Shown: positions 56,517 through 64,000 of the stretch, piece by piece
Layout of the letters: each line of letters starts with the position of its first letter
Numbering within the stretch: the stretch's first letter is position 1
Position numbers and translations under genes: made by a program
DNA from: Granulicella sp. WH15
Lineage (GTDB): Bacteria; Acidobacteriota; Terriglobia; Terriglobales; Acidobacteriaceae
DNA: 64,000 nt
Assembly (NCBI RefSeq): GCF_009914315.1
Contig: NZ_CP042596.1
Location: forward strand, 2,232,001 to 2,296,000
Reading direction: 5' to 3'
Notes under the pieces: model-generated
Databases searched by the model: none
Told to the model about the DNA's origin: nothing
The model's input: only the letters and a program-made list of their open reading frames with translations

Positions 56517-58490
56517 ATGGGCTCCGCGGTCATTTATGAGTTCAATGGGTTCAGATTAGATCCAGCGAATCGCCTTCTAATCAGGAACGGCAAAGAGCAA
56601 CCGCTTCCAGGGCGCGCCTTCGATGTGCTGTTGATGCTGCTGCAAAGTCCGGGTGACCTGCTAACAAAAGAAGAGTTGCTGACGCAGGTGTGGAAGGGCT
56701 CATTTGTGGAAGAGTCGAACCTTACGGTTGCTATCTCGACCTTGCGTCGCGCTCTAGACGAAGATCCTCACGATCGACGTTACATTCACACAGTCGCGCG
56801 ACGCGGCTATCGCTTTGTTGCGGATGTCCAGATACTCGCGAATGTCCGAGAGAAGATCCAGCGGTCTACGACTGCGAATGAAGAGCCGGCCGCGCCGGTG
56901 CTTCCGCCGATAGAAGATGCAACTCTCGAACCACCGTCAGCGCCTCGGCAAGAACTCCCCACGGTATCAGACGCTTCCACGCTAAAGATTCACAGATGGC
57001 GGTTGCCGACCATTGTTGCAGGATTTCTGCTTACGGCCTTGCTGATCGGATTCTGGCTCCTGCTGAGCAGACCAAAGCCGATTCATTCTCTGGCGGTGCT
57101 TCCTCTCTATGTCGATAACAAGGCCGGAGAGACGGGAGCGTCGGAAGATCAGGTAGTTCTGCTTGCTATCACGGACGGGCTAATCTCGCGGCTGGATACT
57201 GAACTGGTGGTTCGACCAACCAGCGCAGTGCTGCGTTACTCACCATCTCTCGAGACGAGAACCGGCTTTATGGACCCGCTCGCGGCGGGACACGAACAGG
57301 ACGTTGACGCAGTCCTGACAGGGTCGGTTGAGAACTCTTCCGAACAGATGACGCTGAAGCTTCGTCTCCTCCGAGTGCGCGATGGAAAGACGCTTTGGCA
57401 AGAAAGTTTTGCCGCAAGACCAAATCATATTTCTCAGTTGGAGCAGGATGCTGGGGATGCCACCGCCACGGTGCTGCATCGGTTTGGCGCCATGGCCTCT
57501 CCTAAGAAGCTGGTACAAAGCACATCGAACCACAATGATGCGCCCGCGTACCAGCTATACCTGCGTGGCCGTTACTTCTGGAATCTAAGGACTGTGGATG
57601 GGCTGAGCAAAAGCGCGGAGTATTTCAAGCGGGCTATCGCAATCGATCCAAACTATGCGCCAGCCTATGCGGGTCTCGCGGATTCGTATGCTCTGGCTGC
57701 ATCACTGTTTGTGATGCCGGGCAAATCTGCGAATGTTGAGGCGCGTTCTGCAGCACTATCGGCGATCCAGCTTGATCCGACTCTGGCTGAACCACATACT
57801 TCGTTGGGGTTGATTTATCTCTATATCGACTGGAACTTACCGGCAGCCGAACGCGAATTTGAGCGATCCATCCAGTTGAATCCCAACTACGTAATGGCGC
57901 ACTACTGGTATGCGCTGGACCTCGCGGCCTTGGGCCGGTTTCCGCAGGCGATGTACGAAATTCATTTGACCGAGAAGCTGGATCCACTATCGTTGACCGT
58001 CGGCACTCATGCTGCGACCATCGAGTATCTGGCCAAGGATTATGCAGGTGCCAAACGCGATCTGCAGCGGGTGCTGGAGCTTGATCCAAACTTCGCCCGC
58101 GCTCGAGCCCGGCTGGGCATGGTGGAATTGGCGACAGGCGATAACAAAGCTGCCATCGCTGAGCTGACCAAGGCGCTGGAGCTCTGCGGAGACGACGACC
58201 CATGGATTGAGGGCCTGCTGGGATATGCTCTGGCGCGGTCCGGGAATCCAGACGGGGCGAAACACATGCTGGACCAGCTGCGGAGACGCAGTACGGCGCA
58301 CTATGTACCCTCAAACAGCCCCGGACTGGTGCTGCTAGGGCTGGGACGCAGACAAGAAGCGATTGCTGCGTTCAGCGAGGCGGTGCAAGATCACTCGACG
58401 ACCATGGTGGTCGCCAAGGTGGATCCGACGCTCGATTCACTGCGTGGCGATCCCGCGTTTGAAGCACTGTTGACTCACATCAAGCACTGA
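56517..58490 (+). CDS. Winged-helix (CadC/OmpR-type) membrane regulator with TPR repeats
   Basis: About 657 residues: an N-terminal Trans_reg_C winged helix (YEFNGFRLDPANRLLI ... LTVAISTLRRALDEDP, RRGYRFVADVQ; residues 5-100), a Pro-rich linker, one membrane helix (LPTIVAGFLLTALLIGFWLLL, near 205), a FlgO/TolB-like periplasmic domain (HSLAVLPLYVDNKAG), then four or more TPR repeats (YFKRAIAIDPNYAPAYAGL, FERSIQLNPNYVMAHYWYAL). This layout is abundant in acidobacteria. I prefer the ATG at 56517, right before the domain; in-frame starts exist up to 56391. It may bind the TTTAG repeats further right (inference). Confidence 0.85.
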   Translation: MGSAVIYEFNGFRLDPANRLLIRNGKEQPLPGRAFDVLLMLLQSPGDLLTKEELLTQVWKGSFVEESNLTVAISTLRRALDEDPHDRRYIHTVARRGYRFVADVQILANVREKIQRSTTANEEPAAPVLPPIEDATLEPPSAPRQELPTVSDASTLKIHRWRLPTIVAGFLLTALLIGFWLLLSRPKPIHSLAVLPLYVDNKAGETGASEDQVVLLAITDGLISRLDTELVVRPTSAVLRYSPSLETRTGFMDPLAAGHEQDVDAVLTGSVENSSEQMTLKLRLLRVRDGKTLWQESFAARPNHISQLEQDAGDATATVLHRFGAMASPKKLVQSTSNHNDAPAYQLYLRGRYFWNLRTVDGLSKSAEYFKRAIAIDPNYAPAYAGLADSYALAASLFVMPGKSANVEARSAALSAIQLDPTLAEPHTSLGLIYLYIDWNLPAAEREFERSIQLNPNYVMAHYWYALDLAALGRFPQAMYEIHLTEKLDPLSLTVGTHAATIEYLAKDYAGAKRDLQRVLELDPNFARARARLGMVELATGDNKAAIAELTKALELCGDDDPWIEGLLGYALARSGNPDGAKHMLDQLRRRSTAHYVPSNSPGLVLLGLGRRQEAIAAFSEAVQDHSTTMVVAKVDPTLDSLRGDPAFEALLTHIKH

Positions 58491-58607
58491 ATCTGAGGGT
58501 CGATGCGGGGATGGGTGGCAAGTACGAGTGCTCGGTTAGCGGGTGGAGCGGGGAACGGCCCTTGAGGTCCACCGCTCGAAGGCCGTCCAGTCTGCAGTGG
58601 GAATTCT

Positions 58608-59546
58608 CTACTTGGTTGGGCTGGAGGCCGTGAAGTCGGAACAGCAGGGCTTGACCACAGCCTTGAACTCCATCGTCTCGGCGCGTGTGCCGTCCGGGTC
58701 AAACAGGTTGTACTGCCATTTTCCATCGCGGCCGATCTTGGGTCCGCTAGCTCGCTCCGGGATGCGATCGCCCTCATAAAGAATTTCAGCGGTCTTTTTC
58801 ATGTCAAAGACCCCCAGGGAGAAGTGATCCATTGAACCGAGTTGGGCAGCCTCCATGGTGGATGGGATGCCTTTCGTCTCGGGGCCTTGCGCCATCATGT
58901 ATTCGATCCAATCAGTGCCATCGGGCACCTGCTGCGAAACCCAGTTCACGACTGTCGTATTGTTGCCGCCGTACCAATAAGGGCGAAAACCCAGGACGGT
59001 GCGGTAGAAGGCGTCTTCGGCAGTCCGGCTATGGACCATGTAGCCGACATGAATGATGTGATTGCTGATAGCAGTTGAAGAATTAACCGGGGCCGGACTT
59101 GCCGGGGGCTGGACGAACTCAACCTTATTGCCTTCGGGATCCTGTACGTCGAACCAAAGGCTACCGTCTTCACCCTTTTCAAGCTTGGCTGGAACGGCAA
59201 TACCATGAGCCCCAATGTAGGCTTTCAGGGCGTCAGCGTTGACGGTGACAAATGCGACGTGATCGAGGCGGCTGATAGTGTGCTCAGCCGGCAGGGGAAG
59301 CACCTCAACAAACTGGGTGGGGGAAAAGTAGAAGCGCACTCCCTGCGCGTTTTCGGGGTCACTGCGCTTTACCCCGCCGAGATTCTTCACGTAGAAGGCC
59401 TCGCTTTTAGCGCTGTCGGTGCTGTAAACGCTGATGTGCGAGATACCGGTGATGAGTGGTCTGGACTGCTGCGCCCGAGCGCTGGCAGCGACAGAAACGA
59501 AAGATAGAACAGTCAACATGGCGTAGGGTGTCAGATTTGATTTCAT
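58608..59546 (-). CDS. Exported VOC-superfamily protein, two domains
   Basis: A 312-residue protein with a signal peptide (LTPYAMLTVLSFVSVAASARA) and two vicinal-oxygen-chelate (glyoxalase/bleomycin resistance/dioxygenase) domains. Residues about 30-150 start with ITGISHISVYSTDSAKSEAFY and end DPEGNKVEFVQP; residues 160-300 start HIIHVGYMVHSRTAEDAFY and end LFDPDGTRAETMEF. His and Glu metal ligands are plausible in both (HISVY/VEF; HVGYM/TMEF). Export is unusual for this family. The ATG at 59546 has GGAG eight bases upstream. Substrate unknown. Confidence 0.8.
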   Translation of the reverse strand: MKSNLTPYAMLTVLSFVSVAASARAQQSRPLITGISHISVYSTDSAKSEAFYVKNLGGVKRSDPENAQGVRFYFSPTQFVEVLPLPAEHTISRLDHVAFVTVNADALKAYIGAHGIAVPAKLEKGEDGSLWFDVQDPEGNKVEFVQPPASPAPVNSSTAISNHIIHVGYMVHSRTAEDAFYRTVLGFRPYWYGGNNTTVVNWVSQQVPDGTDWIEYMMAQGPETKGIPSTMEAAQLGSMDHFSLGVFDMKKTAEILYEGDRIPERASGPKIGRDGKWQYNLFDPDGTRAETMEFKAVVKPCCSDFTASSPTK

Positions 59547-59910
59547 TCTTTCTCCAGGGTTCGGCGGCCGATTCAATCGCGAGCCGACCGAAGTCATGAG
59601 TCGAACCGAATAATAGTGGTGTTGCGGTGGATCTGTCCTAATGAAGTTCCAAAGAATAACTAAAAGCCTTTGTTTGTCGCGCGGGAGTGCTGGCGAGAAG
59701 ATACTGATCGACGGCGCGTTCGTCCCCAATCGACAGCGCGGGGAGATTGCACCAAGGGCTTTCAAGTAGTGCCTTGGCGCAGGTTTGTACTTAAATTTGC
59801 AGCTTGAAGTTTTTTTTAGATTTTCTTTAGGACAATCTGAGGGTTTAGTTCGTAGGGTGATCCCCGGCTGAGAAGATTGGTTTTCTCGTGAGCCAGGTTA
59901 CCCAAACACT
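59547..59910. other. Intergenic region, 364 bases, with TTTAG repeat element
   Basis: The spacer between divergent genes has no recognised gene. It becomes A+T-rich from about 59790. TTTAG occurs at 59815 and 59826 with a degenerate CTGAG at 59837, three positions at exact 11-base spacing, ending 69 bases before the ATG at 59911. This is a candidate activator site for the exported protein gene. Confidence 0.5.
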
Positions 59911-60732
59911 ATGAAACTATACTCATTCAATTCAGGACGCATGTGTTGCAAGCTTGCCCTCATGTTCGCGGCAACGTTATGTGCCGGAACGCGACTTCTA
60001 CCTGCACAAGCGGCGGCGGTCCAGACACCGGGAACGCCAGAGGTGCCAGATTGGGCGCTCCCGGGTTCACCAACCCACAAGCAATATGCGCCTCCCGTCG
60101 ACTTCCACCGGGCGACGAAGACATTCGACCAGCCGATCGGCGTATTTCAGGGGCAGTCTGATATCGGCGGACCGCTCGTACCCGGAAGCGCAACATACGA
60201 CGCGGCAACCAAGCAGTACACGATCAACTCCGCCGGGTATAACATCTGGTACACGCGCGACGAATTCCGTTTTCTCTGGAAGAAGATGTCTGGCGATATC
60301 TCGCTGGCGGCCGATGGAACCTTCCCAATCCCTTCGACGCCACATGACCGTAAGATCGTTCTCATCCTGCGCCAGGACCTGGAGGACGACTCCAAAGAAA
60401 TTATGGTTGGCGAGCATGGCACGGGCATGGTGCACCTAGCCGCGCGTTCGCAGAAGAACGCCGAGATCAAGGACATGCAATATCGAATCGGAGGCAGCCT
60501 TCTGCCTGCGGTCATGCCGCAGCGCATCGGTATCCAAAAACATGGAGATGAAGTCGCCATGTTCATCTCGGTCAAGGGAGAACCGATGCATCAGTTCGGT
60601 CCGCCGCTGAGCATCCACTTCGATGGGCCGTTCTATGTCGGAGTCGGTTTTTGTTCGCACTACCCAGTGACCGTTGATACCGGCGTGCTCGCCAATGTCA
60701 CGCTGGAAAACAGCGCTGAAAAGCTGCATTGA
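59911..60732 (+). CDS. Exported beta-rich protein, possibly DUF1349/concanavalin-like
   Basis: A 273-residue protein with an N-terminal export signal ending near RLLPAQA. The mature part is beta-strand-rich (YTINSAGYNIWYTRDEFRFL, KMSGDISLAADGTFP, RKIVLILRQDLEDDSKEIMV, GPFYVGVGFCSHYP), resembling the concanavalin-like DUF1349 sandwich found in secreted acidobacterial and planctomycete proteins. It may bind carbohydrate. A second start, ATG at 59941 with AGGA, gives a shorter signal peptide. TTTAG repeats lie upstream, as they do before the receptor gene that follows. Confidence 0.65.
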   Translation: MKLYSFNSGRMCCKLALMFAATLCAGTRLLPAQAAAVQTPGTPEVPDWALPGSPTHKQYAPPVDFHRATKTFDQPIGVFQGQSDIGGPLVPGSATYDAATKQYTINSAGYNIWYTRDEFRFLWKKMSGDISLAADGTFPIPSTPHDRKIVLILRQDLEDDSKEIMVGEHGTGMVHLAARSQKNAEIKDMQYRIGGSLLPAVMPQRIGIQKHGDEVAMFISVKGEPMHQFGPPLSIHFDGPFYVGVGFCSHYPVTVDTGVLANVTLENSAEKLH

Positions 60733-61111
60733 CCACATTAGTTGGAATGCCTGCCTATCCTGATGCCGGGTAAAAGAGCTAGGAAGAATTTTTAGGTTTT
60801 CTTTAGAAGATTTTTAGGACAGCGAGTATCGGCAGCTTCTAGTTTGCTTCCGGTTCCGATTCTCTGTCTTCGCAGTGGTCAAAAGTCAGAGAGATCGAAC
60901 CGGTAGCGGAGCAGACCTGCGCCAGAAGAGTCGGGTTACGGTTTATGTGCTCGATAGAGAAAATGATTTCCTCAGAAGCCGGAGCGGTACATCCGTCAGT
61001 CTCGGCCTTTGCTTTCTTTCTTAGTGCTGTTCTACTTGTTGGCCATCAATGTATTTGTTTCGAGGAGCGCCACAGAACCTGCGGGAAACCGCTTGGAAAG
61101 AGGAATCAATC
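60733..61111. promoter_or_regulatory. Upstream region of the last receptor, with three TTTAG repeats
   Basis: No gene is seen in these 379 bases. Near its left end TTTAG occurs at 60791, 60802 and 60813, three direct repeats at exact 11-base spacing in an A+T-rich patch. The element parallels that at 59815-59841. It lies about 295 bases before the receptor start, so the message would have a long leader or the site acts at a distance. Confidence 0.5.
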
Positions 61112-64000
61112 ATGATCCAAGAATCGATATACACTTCCAGAAATGAAAATCTGCTTCATTTGAATCACACGCCAGCAGGCCTACTGGGAATAGGCAGAAG
61201 AACTCTAAGAACTCTTACGGTGCTTGTCGCTTTCCTGGCCGCAATTTCAGGTCAGTCGATCGGGCAGACGACAACCGGGTCAGTGTACGGGACTGTAACA
61301 GATCAGACTGACGCAGTAATTCCAAATGCTGCGATCACTATCACTAGCGTTCAGACGGGCATCACCCAGACCAGTTCATCTAACGACTCTGGCAATTATC
61401 TTTTTCCGGCGCTTCCGACAGGAGACTACACGGTTGCAGTACAAAGTCCTGGTTTCGGCAGTCAGACTCAGAAGGCGACCCATCTGGATGCAAACCAGAA
61501 CATTAACGTGAGTTTCAAACTGCGCCCGGGGAATACATCGCAGACCATCACAGTCGACTCGGCAGGTGCACTGGTCGAAACACGAGACTCTCAGTTGACG
61601 ACCACGGTTGACCAGAAGCGGATTGAAGATCTTCCCCTTAACGGAAGAGCTGCTTATAGCCTCGTCCAGCTCGTCCCAGGGGTCACCACTTACAGCGCAC
61701 AGTCCGTGGTCGGCGACTTCAACGGGACGAAGTTCAGCGTGAACGGGAATCGCACGAACGAAGATTCGTACTACCTGGATGGGGCGTTCAATACGGCGCT
61801 TTTCAACCAAGGCGGATTGCTCGTTCCCAATCCGGATGCACTACAGGAGTTCCGCCTGCTGACGAGCGACTTTGACGCGGAGTACGGTCGCTTCCCGGGC
61901 GCTGTCGTGAACGCCATCACGCGCTCGGGGACCAACGAGTTTCACGGTTCTGTTTACGATTACTTCCGAAACAGTGCCCTGAACCTGAAGAACTATTTCA
62001 ATCTTATTGTCACTCCATTGAAACAGAACCAGTTCGGCGGAACTTTCGGTGGTCCGATCATTCACAAAAAAGCTTTTATCTTCGGCTCGTATGAGGGACT
62101 GCAGATCAGAACGCCCACAATCATCGCCCCAAGCAGTGTGTCTTTGCCCACCCCGGCCCAGGCCAAAGGCGACTTCTCGGCTCTTCCCGCGAGCAAGTGG
62201 CCCAAGATGGCCAATGGGGCACCGTACAGCTGCAATGGAGTACAGGGAGTCATCTGTCCGGCCCTGCTTGACCCGGTCGCACAAGGCTTGCTCAAGTACG
62301 TCCCGTTAGCGGACCCGGTCACCGGCTTATCACCCCAGCAAGAGGCCTCCGCGAATACCAGCGCAAATCAGTACTTGATTCGCGTTGACGTCCAACCGAC
62401 CAGCAGCCATCTGCTCTCCGGAACATTCTTCCGGTCAACCGGATTGATCAATAATCCCGGCCAGTCTTCCAACCAGATTCTGGATTACAGCGTGGGAGGC
62501 CAGCACGATTCGCAGTCCAATGTAGTCCTGAGCGACGTATGGACGATCTCCGCAAACAAGCTCAACACCATTCGTCCTTTCTACACTTTGAGTCACGCTT
62601 ACATCAGTCAGGAGCTGCCAGCTGTTACCTGGGACCAACTCGGCAGCACGGTCGGATATGGAGCACTCCCGTTCTCCTCTCCGGTCATCGCGATCACCGG
62701 CTATTTTCAGATGGGATTGGCTGCGCCGGGTAACGATAACGCTTATCAACAGACGATTGGGATTGAAGACACCTTCAACTGGAATATCGGAAACCATGCG
62801 ATCAAGCTGGGTGGTTCTTTCTTCTGGAACATCATGCGCGAACAGGGATCTTATCTTTCGGGCGGATTAGTGACCTTCAACGGGTATCAAACGACGAATG
62901 CATTGGCCGATTTTCTACTCGGCAATGCATTATCCCTGCGGCAGAACAACGGCATCTTCCATACACTGCATAATCCCGACCCGGCTCTTTTTGTACAGGA
63001 TAACTGGCGGGCTACACATAAACTGACCCTGGACCTCGGACTGCGTTGGGAAGCCTTCTACGGATTTTCCGGACAGAACAACTTCGGCACGTTCATGCCC
63101 AATGTCCAGTCAACGCGCTTTCCTAATGCGCCGCTCGGTTTGTTGACGGCTGGAGATCCGGGTATACCGGATGGCATCATAAACACTCAATACAAAAATT
63201 TTGCACCTAGGGTCGGATTTGGCTACGACGTTTTTGGAGATGGGAAGACTGCGGTCCGCGGCGCTTACGGGATCTTCTATGCTGACAGGGCGGCCGGACA
63301 GATCACGAATACGGAACAGCAGCCGTTCATCCTGGACAATACGATTTCACATACGCCTAACCTCATTGCACCCTATGCCCCTGGTACAGATCCTTTTCCT
63401 TACCAGGGAATGTATGGTCCATCGGTCAATCCCAATCCCGCAGTCTTCTTTCCGGGCGCTACTCTGAGCGGCGTCAAGCCGGGCGCGGGTTTCCCGTATG
63501 TGCATCAGTACAACCTGACCATCGAGCGTCAGTTGAGCACAGACTGGAGTCTCCGAGTCGCTTATGTGGGTAGCCTGTCGCGCAAGTTTTTTATCTCACG
63601 AGATCAAAACGCACCGATTTATACTCCTGGCGCCAGCACGTCAACAGCGGGACTCAATGCCCGGCGTCCGTATCAACCCACGCCAAACAGCTATGTCTTC
63701 GGCTCAATTGTTCAAAATGCTGATGCTGGCAATGCCACGTATAACGCGCTCCAAACAACGCTCACCAAGCGGTTGACACATGGGTTTTCATTTTTAGCCA
63801 GCTATGTTTATGCCAAGTCTCTCGATATCAGTTCGATCGACCCAGCCAATATTACCCTGACATTATCGGATCAGAACAACCTCTCCAGAGATCGCGCACC
63901 ATCTGACTATGACATCCCGCATGTTTTCGTAGCGTCTTACATTTGGGAAACTCCAAAGGTAAACAGCCTTGGAGTGTTTGGGAGGTATGTCTTGAGCGAT
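61112..64000 (+). CDS. TonB-dependent receptor, Oar-like, 3' end cut by window
   Basis: The frame is open from the ATG at 61112 (AGAGGA upstream) to the window edge, 963 codons. Order: a long N-terminal leader with a signal-like helix (LRTLTVLVAFLAAISGQSIG), a CarboxypepD_reg-like domain (GSVYGTVTDQTDAVIPNAAI, 55-140), a plug (LPLNGRAAYSLVQLVPGV, ALQEFRLLTSDFDAEYGRFP, 165-270) and most of the barrel, up to VNSLGVFGRYVL. Expected full length is about 1100-1150 residues. The upstream element suggests control by a winged-helix regulator. The ligand is unknown. Confidence 0.88.
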   Translation, partial: MIQESIYTSRNENLLHLNHTPAGLLGIGRRTLRTLTVLVAFLAAISGQSIGQTTTGSVYGTVTDQTDAVIPNAAITITSVQTGITQTSSSNDSGNYLFPALPTGDYTVAVQSPGFGSQTQKATHLDANQNINVSFKLRPGNTSQTITVDSAGALVETRDSQLTTTVDQKRIEDLPLNGRAAYSLVQLVPGVTTYSAQSVVGDFNGTKFSVNGNRTNEDSYYLDGAFNTALFNQGGLLVPNPDALQEFRLLTSDFDAEYGRFPGAVVNAITRSGTNEFHGSVYDYFRNSALNLKNYFNLIVTPLKQNQFGGTFGGPIIHKKAFIFGSYEGLQIRTPTIIAPSSVSLPTPAQAKGDFSALPASKWPKMANGAPYSCNGVQGVICPALLDPVAQGLLKYVPLADPVTGLSPQQEASANTSANQYLIRVDVQPTSSHLLSGTFFRSTGLINNPGQSSNQILDYSVGGQHDSQSNVVLSDVWTISANKLNTIRPFYTLSHAYISQELPAVTWDQLGSTVGYGALPFSSPVIAITGYFQMGLAAPGNDNAYQQTIGIEDTFNWNIGNHAIKLGGSFFWNIMREQGSYLSGGLVTFNGYQTTNALADFLLGNALSLRQNNGIFHTLHNPDPALFVQDNWRATHKLTLDLGLRWEAFYGFSGQNNFGTFMPNVQSTRFPNAPLGLLTAGDPGIPDGIINTQYKNFAPRVGFGYDVFGDGKTAVRGAYGIFYADRAAGQITNTEQQPFILDNTISHTPNLIAPYAPGTDPFPYQGMYGPSVNPNPAVFFPGATLSGVKPGAGFPYVHQYNLTIERQLSTDWSLRVAYVGSLSRKFFISRDQNAPIYTPGASTSTAGLNARRPYQPTPNSYVFGSIVQNADAGNATYNALQTTLTKRLTHGFSFLASYVYAKSLDISSIDPANITLTLSDQNNLSRDRAPSDYDIPHVFVASYIWETPKVNSLGVFGRYVLSD

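Overview
The window looks like chromosomal DNA of an acidobacterium of the Terriglobia (Granulicella / Edaphobacter / Terriglobus type). This is inferred from content, not from a database search. The signs are several large Oar-like TonB-dependent receptors with an N-terminal carboxypeptidase-regulatory-like domain, a winged-helix/TPR membrane regulator, FG-GAP and Ig-like repeat exoproteins, a hopanoid operon, and G+C-rich genes with C/G-ending codons on the left. From about 37.9 kb rightwards the DNA is visibly richer in A+T, less tightly packed and more accessory in content.

Left part (1-37.8 kb), mostly housekeeping. A cut-off sensor kinase and its sigma-54 response regulator (2-2581) are followed by pdxT with an exported partner, an exported BamE-like protein and a CPBP membrane protease. 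Then come accA, a RibB with a decayed RibA domain (RibBX type), a TonB-dependent receptor, and a seven-gene leftward hopanoid operon: ispH, shc, hpnH, a 148-residue unknown, hpnA, an hpnG-like nucleosidase and a zinc alcohol dehydrogenase (12.7-20.4 kb). Next are a 50-residue metallothionein-like protein, recN, an exbB-exbD-tonB operon that can energise the receptors, a ccsA-like/hemA/hemC operon, mutS, a GIY-YIG-like gene of foreign composition, anmK, a solute-binding lipoprotein, a 38-residue secreted Arg/His/Cys peptide and a large FG-GAP repeat exoprotein.

Right part (37.8-64 kb). A MarR regulator lies just upstream of a stand-alone fabF. It is followed by the most unusual block (39.9-49.0 kb, all leftward): TonB-dependent receptor, HprK-like P-loop kinase, MFS transporter, exported glycerophosphodiesterase with HEAT repeats, then a PF14907-type nucleotidyltransferase. 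The receptor and the nucleotidyltransferase carry the same 16-bp block of 11-bp direct repeats upstream, resembling a Pho box. I read this as a possible uptake and processing system for a phosphodiester compound under phosphate control. Beyond it are two unknown exported or membrane proteins, a repeat lipoprotein with four near-identical 264-bp units and a frameshift near its end, an alkyltransferase-like protein beside a broken AlkA-type glycosylase, a winged-helix/TPR regulator, a two-domain VOC protein, an exported beta-rich protein and a TonB-dependent receptor cut by the window end. The last two genes have TTTAG direct repeats at 11-bp spacing in their upstream regions, a pattern expected for an OmpR/PhoP/CadC-type winged helix.

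No rRNA, tRNA, CRISPR array, complete insertion sequence or prophage was recognised. All reading was by eye, so family names rest on motifs and recalled family features.
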